Below, piece by piece: positions 6,063 through 6,921 of a stretch of DNA of 6,921 bases. The DNA is taken from contig JAIRMF010000103.1 in assembly GCA_031258895.1 (NCBI GenBank), forward strand, positions 1 through 6,921, given 5' to 3'. Origin of the DNA: Dysgonamonadaceae bacterium (GTDB lineage: Bacteria; Bacteroidota; Bacteroidia; Bacteroidales; Azobacteroidaceae). The notes below the pieces were generated by a model, which was not told where the DNA came from, ran no database searches, and saw nothing but the letters and a program-made list of their open reading frames with translations. Both the position numbers and the translations under genes were made by a program. The stretch's first letter is position 1; every line of letters begins with the position of its first letter.

Positions 6063-6680
6063 ATGCCGACAACAAAGTTTTACGTCGTCTGGAAAGGACG
6101 GACTACGGGGATTTTCACATCGTGGGAAGAGTGCCGACGTCAGGTCATAGGATTCAAGGGCGCCATCTATAAGTCTTTTCCGACGGAACAAGAGGCAAGA
6201 ACGGCAATGAGCACGAAACCGACGTTAGGCCTGACTAAACAAAGATCTTCAGTGGACAAGACGCCGGCAGAGAGCATTGTTGCCGACAGTATCGCTGTTG
6301 ACGCCGCCTGTTCCGGCAATCCGGGGCCGATGGAGTATCGAGGTGTGGAGACCCTGACGGGCAAAGAAATTTTTCGCGAAGGACCATTTGAAAACGGCAC
6401 CAACAATATCGGCGAATTTCTGGCTATCGTACACGGTTTGGAGCTTTTAAGCCGGCGCGGCAGTTCTATGGCGGTATATTCCGACAGTTTGAACGCCATG
6501 CTTTGGGTTGAGAGGAAAAAGTGTGGGACAAAACTGAAACCATGTTCCGAAAACGACAGGATCTTTGAGCTTATCAAACACGCTGAATATTGGCTCAATA
6601 ACAACACTTACCCAAACCGTATCCTGAAATGGGACACAGCCTCATTTGGGGAGATCCCGGCCGATTTCGGAAGAAAATAA
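6063..6680 (+). CDS. rnhA: Ribonuclease HI with N-terminal viroplasmin-like hybrid-binding domain
   Basis: This 205-aa protein cleaves the RNA strand of RNA-DNA hybrids. Residues 4-49 (KFYVVWKGRTTGIF to EQEARTAM) form the small caulimovirus-viroplasmin-like domain that binds hybrids in eukaryotic-type RNase H1. A linker covers about 50-70. The catalytic domain supplies all four acidic residues: D80 (AVDAACSGNPGP), E118 (NIGEFLA), D141 (YSDS) and D201 in the C-terminal GEIPADFGRK. This two-domain form of about 200-210 aa is common in Bacteroidetes. The ATG at 6063 is 1 nt after the plsC stop, which implies translational coupling. Codon choice is less A-rich than in the four genes before it. 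Confidence 0.94.
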   Translation: MPTTKFYVVWKGRTTGIFTSWEECRRQVIGFKGAIYKSFPTEQEARTAMSTKPTLGLTKQRSSVDKTPAESIVADSIAVDAACSGNPGPMEYRGVETLTGKEIFREGPFENGTNNIGEFLAIVHGLELLSRRGSSMAVYSDSLNAMLWVERKKCGTKLKPCSENDRIFELIKHAEYWLNNNTYPNRILKWDTASFGEIPADFGRK

Positions 6681-6789
6681 TCCCGACCGTATCTTGATGT
6701 TATGCTTGTTTTCATAGCTGTTTTGAGTTTTCTCCGACCAATTAGCAGGGAAAATTATTATCAGTAAAAAATATTTTTTTTGTTGTTTA

Positions 6790-6821
6790 TTTGGTGGTTT
6801 AAAAAACAATGTTTACCTTTG
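6790..6821 (+). promoter_or_regulatory. Bacteroidetes-type promoter reading out of the right edge
   Basis: TTTG (6790-6793), a 20-nt spacer and TACCTTTG (6814-6821) match the -33/-7 consensus, with the same spacing as the promoter before the ferredoxin gene. The predicted start is near 6826-6829. It marks a new transcription unit after rnhA. I found no convincing intrinsic terminator between 6681 and 6789. Confidence 0.85.
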
Positions 6822-6829
6822 CACCCGTT

Positions 6830-6921
6830 ATGACGACAGTAGCTGCACATACCGACATAATTTTATCGCTAAATGTTATAAAATATTTGGCGATGTGGGA
6901 TAATTTATTAACACACACACA
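6830..6921 (+). CDS. Possible start of a gene truncated by the window edge
   Basis: An ATG at 6830 opens a frame that stays open for 30 codons to the end of the window (MTTVAAHTDIILSLNVIKYL and on). It lies about 9 nt after the -7 element, so the mRNA would have almost no leader. The protein matches no family I recognise. The stretch could instead be an untranslated leader, since it contains a hairpin and ends in an (AC)n run. Support is weak. Confidence 0.3.
   Translation, partial: MTTVAAHTDIILSLNVIKYLAMWDNLLTHT
6864..6895 (+). other. Hairpin downstream of the right-edge promoter
   Basis: TATCGCTAAAT (6864-6874) pairs with ATTTGGCGATG (6885-6895) in an 11-bp stem with two G-U pairs and a 10-nt loop. 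It begins about 35-40 nt into the predicted transcript. No U-tract follows, so it is not a standard terminator; it might be a leader structure or have no role. Confidence 0.45.

Noticed and set aside
6611..6700. ACCGTATCCTGA (6616-6627) and ACCGTATCTTGA (6686-6697) as another gene-end copy
   Set aside because: The match is short and its 70-bp offset does not fit the 41-bp ruler; similarity does not extend far on either side, so chance is possible.
6670..6760. Intrinsic terminator after rnhA
   Set aside because: AATAATCCC and GGGAAAATTATT pair only imperfectly over a long distance, with no compact stem and U-tract.
1..6921. tRNA, rRNA, insertion sequence or attachment site
   Set aside because: No cloverleaf, rRNA motif, transposase or terminal inverted repeat was seen on either strand.

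Overview
The window looks like a chromosomal segment from a Bacteroidales-type bacterium. Two promoters have the Bacteroidetes architecture (TTTG, a 20-nt spacer, then TAnnTTTG). There are no strong Shine-Dalgarno sequences. The gene content also fits: a DUF6261-like protein, a VorB-type 2-oxoacid:ferredoxin oxidoreductase subunit of an anaerobe, and an RNase HI with an N-terminal viroplasmin-like domain. The lineage is inferred from these signs only.

Layout, with all genes on the + strand: the possible end of an upstream gene (1-81); a DUF6261-like gene with a C-terminal beta-rich module and a basic tail (86-1117); a decayed 82-bp tandem array (1036-about 1446, perhaps to 1490); a promoter (1556-1587); a 2x[4Fe-4S] ferredoxin (1610-1831); a 41-bp array (1834-2038); vorB (2039-3130); a second 41-bp array (3121-3366); an aldo/keto reductase close to L-galactose/L-fucose dehydrogenases (3349-4281); a single 41-bp duplication (4250-4331); a TIM-barrel amidohydrolase/lactonase-like gene (4332-5249); a PlsC-type acyltransferase (5294-6061); RNase HI (6063-6680); a second promoter (6790-6821); and a possible gene start running off the right edge (6830-6921). 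The only promoter recognised upstream of 1610-6680 is the one at 1556-1587, so these six genes may form one transcription unit.

Functionally, the ferredoxin and VorB belong to one branched-chain 2-oxoacid oxidoreductase, but the beta and gamma subunit genes that normally follow are absent here. The aldo/keto reductase and amidohydrolase could form a sugar dehydrogenase/lactonase pair. PlsC and RNase HI are housekeeping genes.

The most unusual feature is in the spacers. Four consecutive spacers contain tandem copies of neighbouring gene ends with a period of 41 bp, or 82 bp (2 x 41) in the first. The sequences differ from spacer to spacer, but the unit length is kept and the copies run in phase into the flanking stop or start codons. 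A fifth spacer shows a weaker version. I know of no described element that does this; it is the main candidate for something new.
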